Shown: positions 59,170 to 64,000 of the stretch, one piece after another
How positions within the stretch are numbered: the stretch's first letter is position 1
Layout: every line of letters starts with the position of its first letter
DNA from: Blasia pusilla
Lineage: Eukaryota > Marchantiophyta > Marchantiopsida > Blasiales
Assembly: GCA_050084515.1 (NCBI GenBank)
Contig: CM114272.1
Coordinates: 23,250,001 to 23,314,000 of the forward strand
DNA: 64,000 nt
Direction: 5' to 3'
Notes under the pieces: generated by a model
What the model saw: the letters and a program-made list of their open reading frames with translations, nothing else
What the model was told of the DNA's origin: nothing
Databases searched by the model: none
Made by a program: the position numbers and the translations under genes

Positions 59170-60176
59170 TATGCAACACTCAAATCACAAATCCTGCAAA
59201 AACTGCCTCACTCCCAAGCAAGCAAGCTTGCTTGCTTGCTCCTTGCTCCTTACTCGGCCTCTCACGCCCACTCGCCCCGAGCTACCACGAGTTGCCTCGA
59301 AGCTACAACCGAGCTGTGTACTCCGAGCTAAAAATCAGACAAACTTGCTGTCCATACACCTCCAGAATCGCAAATCCGACAACGCTTCGCCAGATTCTCA
59401 GACGAGAATTCGCAACGCTCCACACACTCAAGCAGATAGCTTCACATGAGCCCACAATACAAGTAGCAATAGGAACCTCTCACCCGATCTGGATGAACTT
59501 CAACAGAGCTTCCGCACTCCAAGCTCTCCACATCAGAAAACCGTCGAACACGAAACAGAATCTTCAATCCTTGATAACTTCCAACTCCCTTGATGAAATC
59601 CAGCCATCTAAAGCGCGTTGGAAAGCTCTCAACAAGGCGCTTCTTTCTCAGCCAACCACGCACCAGATTCCCACCTCCAACATAGGCCACAAGCCACGAA
59701 CATCCACGGATGAGTATACAATCAGCCCTAACCAGATCCTACTGATCCACGATCGAAGCTACCATCGATCTACTCTAGTTCTTTGAGTGAAATCTATGAA
59801 AGAATTATTGTCATAAAACACGTATAGAATCAAATACAATCGAGCCAAACCCACTCCACGATGGGAGAATCTAGGTCAAAGCTTGCAAGAACCACCATAG
59901 CCAAGAGCTCTACTCACTACCAAGGCTAACTCCCAACGCAACAGGCTCAACTCAAAAAACTAACTCTTCTTTGAGTGCACTCCACACTATATCCTCCAAC
60001 CTAAGAGTGGGCCCTACTGGAAAAGTCACCCTCAACTGAGTAACCCCCAATCCTATGTATGAAACCGCATCTCTACCTAGACACTACAGCCCTACATAAG
60101 GTATGGCCTCTACTAGCACTCTATACTCTACGACATAATCCGTATGGTCATGACATCTCTAACGGGAATTGTCACA
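59170..60176 (-). mobile_element. LTR of the methyltransferase-bearing gypsy element (5' LTR, minus orientation)
   Basis: In element sense the LTR appears to start at 60176 with TGTGACAATTCCCG, a common plant gypsy LTR opening. It includes the part shared with 49896-50262 (inverted) and ends somewhere near 59.17-59.10 kb, before the leader of gag, so it is about 1 kb long. The 3' terminus (CA) and the following primer site are not resolved. It includes a 24-bp perfect palindrome (59215-59238) near its 3' end. ORFs on the plus strand here (for example 58998-59786, 262 codons) are antisense to the LTR and leader and are not treated as genes. Confidence 0.7.
59215..59238. repeat. 24-bp perfect palindrome of AAGC/GCTT units
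   Basis: Three caag units meet three cttg units head to head (core gcaagcttgc), forming an exact self-complementary word near the 3' end of the minus LTR or the start of the leader. Confidence 0.9.
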
Positions 60177-61430
60177 CTGGCTTCAAAATTGTCTCAGTGG
60201 GGGATACGCAACAAGAAGGCTAGAATTCAAAATCCGATGTTTGTGGCAAATGAGTTTGAAACACACAGTTTGAGGTGTTTACGAATGAACACCTCCATTT
60301 CGCTATTCATGCATCTTTGGTGCCATTGCAATTTCATTCCCTAAATTTTTATTTGCTGTGGGTATTTGGAACACTTGTCTAATAATCTGATCATGGTGTC
60401 ATGTATTGATCTAGTTCTCCGTCTATTTATGAGTGGATTTCATGAGCTCTTTACTTTGTTGAAAATGGTGAAATTCACAAGCCTAGTTTCCATACATCAA
60501 TTCATTGTGGATTATCTAGTTTACCAGCAAGTACAGGTGGAATCACAAGTGATTAATCATAACATGTAAAACACAGCAGAATAAGGCAAGGAGGAATTTT
60601 TTGTTGCATGATCCATGAGTACAATCTTAGGGACAAAGAACAAAAAATCCACTGCAAGTTGTGTGCTGAATTTTATTCACAATTGTATCCTTCTGGTCCA
60701 TACGATTTCCTCCATAATAGTTCAACACACCAGGACCTATAGCCAAACTAAGGTAACCTAACCTTGCTGGATAGAGATTCATAACACATAACATGGTAAA
60801 GGAAAATGTGGGCCACAATCTGGACCCTAAACGTTTAGCATTTCACCTGCACCAGGAAGAAGAACCAAGAGTGGAGACATGAAGAAGAGCAGAAAGCCAT
60901 ATCACATAAGTTCAAAGCACAATCAGAGAAGTTCAAAGCATAGGTTCCTGGTAGGTACTTTCCTAAACTTACCCTAAAGATGCACCAAGGTCATGAACTA
61001 AGTCCTAAACATCCGCAAAATGATGACACGAGAATCCGCCAAAATGCAAGAAAATTGGTGCAGAAAGTCATCTGCACATACATACGCAACATAAGCATAT
61101 CCAAATAGAAGTAACCATCATATGCACAGCAAATTTGACAGAGCGTGACTAGCAAGAAAAGTAACACCTTACCTGCAAGTGGTATGACTTGATAATCGCC
61201 GAGGAATACTATCAAAAACTATCAGAAGGGCACAAAATATAGATCAAACTCTACAATTACACGCCACACATAATTCTGAGATATTAGAGGTGAATCACCA
61301 AATCAAAGGAGAAAGAAACTTGGAAACCACATTATACATCTACACGCTCACCAAAAAGTCATCCCCCGTGGCGGTCATGGACTTTGAGACATGCCATCCA
61401 AAGGCCGCAATGCTGGAGTGCAGAAATCGG
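60177..61430. other. Flank without recognisable gene
   Basis: Beyond the LTR start there is about 1.2 kb of AT-leaning DNA with only short ORFs. The hydrophobic ones (for example 61215-60991) look like chance. No second LTR was seen here, as expected if 60176 is the outer end of the element. Confidence 0.4.
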
Positions 61431-61443
61431 GTAAAGGTGTGGC

Positions 61444-63330
61444 CTAGAATTTTTTGGCAACAGTCCCTTCAAAACCCTCCTGATCCGATAGTACCAAAGG
61501 GTCTTCAAGTTCCTTGCCCCGGTCATTGAGATTCCTAGCTACAGGCTTGTGCACGGATTCCAACATATCAGCACAAGTGCAATTACTGGAAATGCTCCAA
61601 AAGACATACATACAAAAAATGTCATGCACAGACACATGTTGTGAAGCCATCATCCTCCTCCTCCTTCGGGCTTTTTCTTCTTTAGTCATGCCCTTGGGTG
61701 CACTCTCCATGATCTGTGGATTTTCCCGCAAGACCACTTCATCGGGGGTATGTGAGTCTTGAATTGGGCCATCATCACCTGGCCCATTACTCTCCATGAC
61801 CAGGCTAGAATAACCTAGGTCAACTGCAGGGTTGAGTCGGCAAGATTTCTGAGCTCCTACCGCATCCTTCCCTTGCTTTTGCACCTTTTCACCATGCACA
61901 TGACGTGTCTGAAGCGTTGTTGGTCTTCTCCGCCTCTGAATCGGAATACTATCCTCTTCACTCTCCTTGACATGAAGTCTCGCATTACCCTCCTTACCAC
62001 CCTCAGTTCTTGCCTGGTCCTCCTATATCACATGGCGCTTGGTCTTGTGCGTGGTGGGTTGGGGACTTGGGAGTTTTGTGTCACTACCATAAGAGTCAAT
62101 GGAATCTATGATTTCCACATCCAAGCCACCCTGCCCATCTAGAACTTGTTAGAGACAATGCGGATCTAGAAGGGGTCTGATGGGAAATCATGAACTAACA
62201 ACTTGGCAAAAATTTCTATAAAAAATTCTCATGAAATGAAGCAACACTATACCCGGACAGCCACATCAGCAAGGGAGCAGCCGACTCCATCCACATACAT
62301 GCGAGAGACTTTTTCCCTGAACTTGGCAAGAATGCTAGGTTTACTCTTCTCTTTCCAAATCTTGTAGTTGAACTTAAAGCGTGGGAGGTAGTACTCCTCA
62401 CTTATGTACCATGCATGCCTTTGTGCTCGGCGCATTATGTCTAGAACATGGAGAGAATGTTCAACCTGGTGGTGCCTGGTTTTGGCTCCATCATCCCACC
62501 CGTATGGTTCCTTTCTATTCATGATCCATACCACATCTAGATTATGGAAAGCAGCTAGGCATTTCCATTACTGGACCGCTGAGCTCTATCTACAGGGATA
62601 GTGGAAGGTAGAAGCATGCCTCCTGATTCAATCCATCTCTCACATTGGTGGTAGGGTGCACAAGGGCGCCCTCTCAAACCTTCTCGTACTCATCTACACT
62701 AGCCAAACCTGCCCAAGAGGTATGCTGGTGTTCCTCTGTCCTATAGCCCTCAAAAGCAATCAACAGATCAAGAAAAATGGGCATAGGGACAAATGGGCCC
62801 GCTACCTATTTGGAATGCTCCTTGGATTTATTCAAGAAAGCAGCCTTCTTTTGTTTCTCCAATTAGCCCAGCCTTACTGCACAGTGTCTCGCAGTCGTAA
62901 GTTTGCAACAGATGGGGTAGCTTAGTTCCCTGCACAAGGCGGAACACAATTCAATGAAGGAAGGCTATCATGAAATCTAAGGACCATACATTGCTACCAT
63001 CTCACTTACTGCATATGAAAGTTCAATTAAACCATCCTTACCATCATCTTCATCCTCGTTGTCATCTCGGTCATTGTCTCCTTCCGCCTTCTTCTTACCA
63101 TTGGCCCTTGGTGTTCCAAGCACTGGCCTCAACCAATGTGATGCAATGTGTGAGTTAAAAGTTTCTGGCCAATGAAAGTACTCAATGCACTTGGAGCATA
63201 AGCACACAAATTTCTTATGCTTCTCTAAGTAGCAATAATGAACCCACTCCACCGGGTCCCGCCAAAGAGATGTTTGGAAGGTTGGTTTGTCTGGATGACC
63301 TACACTCTTGCCCAAAAATGCAGCAAACAT
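61444..63330 (-). CDS. Unidentified protein with C2H2 zinc finger; partial, possibly broken
   Basis: I do not recognise the family. A minus ORF opens at 63330, the first ATG after an in-frame stop. Residues 45-65 form an exact C-X2-C-X12-H-X3-H finger (Cys45, Cys48, His61, His65) with the normal F-X5-F-X2-H core. A lysine patch and a long acidic run (DNDRDDNEDEDD) follow. A strong GTAAGG donor at 63041 suggests the exon ends there. Coding-like stretches follow on the same strand: about 62900-62600 (with two stops), 62570-62250 (YYLPRFKFNYKIWKEKSKP, a charged helix-rich run ending at a possible GTATAG donor) and 61899-61600 (KGMTKEEKARRRRR, basic). This could be a spliced nuclear DNA-binding gene or the ORF of a DNA transposon. 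The joins and the 3' end are unproven. Confidence 0.4.
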
Positions 63331-64000
63331 GTTTTCTGGTTGGGCAGAAACGTGGCGTGTATCCCCAATGAGTTCTCACTCACACGCCTACGCATCAACA
63401 TATACAAGCATACTGGTACTACTCAGAGTATTTACTTTCCCATTCAATCAGAAGCTTCACATGTAGAGCAACGATTGCAATGCAAAGCTGGAATGTAAAG
63501 ACATGCTTTTTAAAGACCTAAACTAATCTAGCTACAGAATTCCTGCCGCATTCATACCCTTACTCCTACCAAAATTTGTAGGATACATCTCCTCCAAATT
63601 CCATTTGGAGAGAGAATGCATGGTTTTGGCTATAATATTCCCTACTGGGTATACTATATCTTAAACCTTTACAAAATGTCTACTTCATACAGACACATTA
63701 AAATTTGTATAAACAGCGCAGCAATCCGAATTATGTATTGGTGCCAAGGCCATAAAACTAAGAAAACCTACTTCTACCCTAAACAACACGTGGCGCAGAT
63801 GGTCAAGGTCTAGAGGAGCCCCCACTACCTGCAGACAAGACAAAGACAAAGACTCCAATAGGTAAGCCGTGTCAATGGGCAATAAGATACATGCATGAGG
63901 AATTAAGGCGTAGCATGTAAATACTACAAAGATAATCACCCAAAAATTCGTAAGACAAATAATTCCATATGAAAACAAGGTACCGAGAAATACCCCGGGC
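63331..64000. other. Window edge without recognisable gene
   Basis: Short ORFs on both strands (for example 63978-63685, 97 codons, hydrophobic) without motifs. It may be the upstream region of the zinc-finger gene. Confidence 0.35.

Noticed and set aside
58998-59786. 262-codon plus-strand ORF
   Set aside because: It is antisense to the LTR and leader of the minus-strand gypsy element, shows no domain, and its length follows from the composition of the LTR.

Overview
The window is nuclear DNA of a land plant. The evidence is two intron-bearing plant gene families with clean GT-AG introns (a receptor-like kinase of the CRCK type and an F-box/phloem-protein-2 protein) set among decayed plant-type transposons (Ty3/gypsy, MULE, Helitron, non-LTR). 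The species cannot be read from the sequence. A non-seed plant (bryophyte, lycophyte or fern) is my inference from the style of the retroelements, and it is weak. No rRNA, tRNA, CRISPR or prokaryotic features were seen.

Layout. 1-10.4 kb: AT-rich, decayed repeats with one recognisable gag-protease remnant of a gypsy element (about 5.5-6.85 kb, minus). 10.4-14 kb: an abruptly more GC-balanced block with no recognisable gene. 14-26.3 kb: AT-rich again, with two copies of one non-LTR-like retroelement (14.2-15.4 and 23.4-26.2 kb, plus), a degenerate Helitron helicase (16.1-17.5 kb, minus) and dispersed repeats. 26.4-30 kb: a second GC-balanced block with only weak ORFs. 30-34.6 kb: repeats, including an inverted pair. 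34.7-46.5 kb: the gene island, with a two-exon F-box/PP2 gene (37,338-35,312, minus; 286 residues) and a seven-exon transmembrane receptor-like kinase (44,914-40,788, minus; 596 residues). All its inferred splice phases agree. 46.7-60.2 kb: a nested, rearranged retrotransposon complex. 61.4-63.3 kb: an unidentified minus-strand coding region that opens with a canonical C2H2 zinc finger.

The most interesting content is the 47.7-60.2 kb complex. Read on the minus strand from an LTR at about 60,176, it runs gag (zinc knuckle), aspartic protease, a complete set of C5-cytosine DNA methyltransferase motifs, then the start of reverse transcriptase. In the opposite orientation at 48.1-49.6 kb lies the 3' end of the same family: RNase H tail, integrase, a PHD-type zinc finger in the position where chromodomains are often found, then an LTR. 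The family therefore seems to encode both a writer (DNA methyltransferase) and a chromatin-reader-like module. This copy is dead: stops, frameshifts, a deletion in integrase, a MULE transposase region lying in it, and an inversion. The two host genes look intact and have no evident functional link to it.
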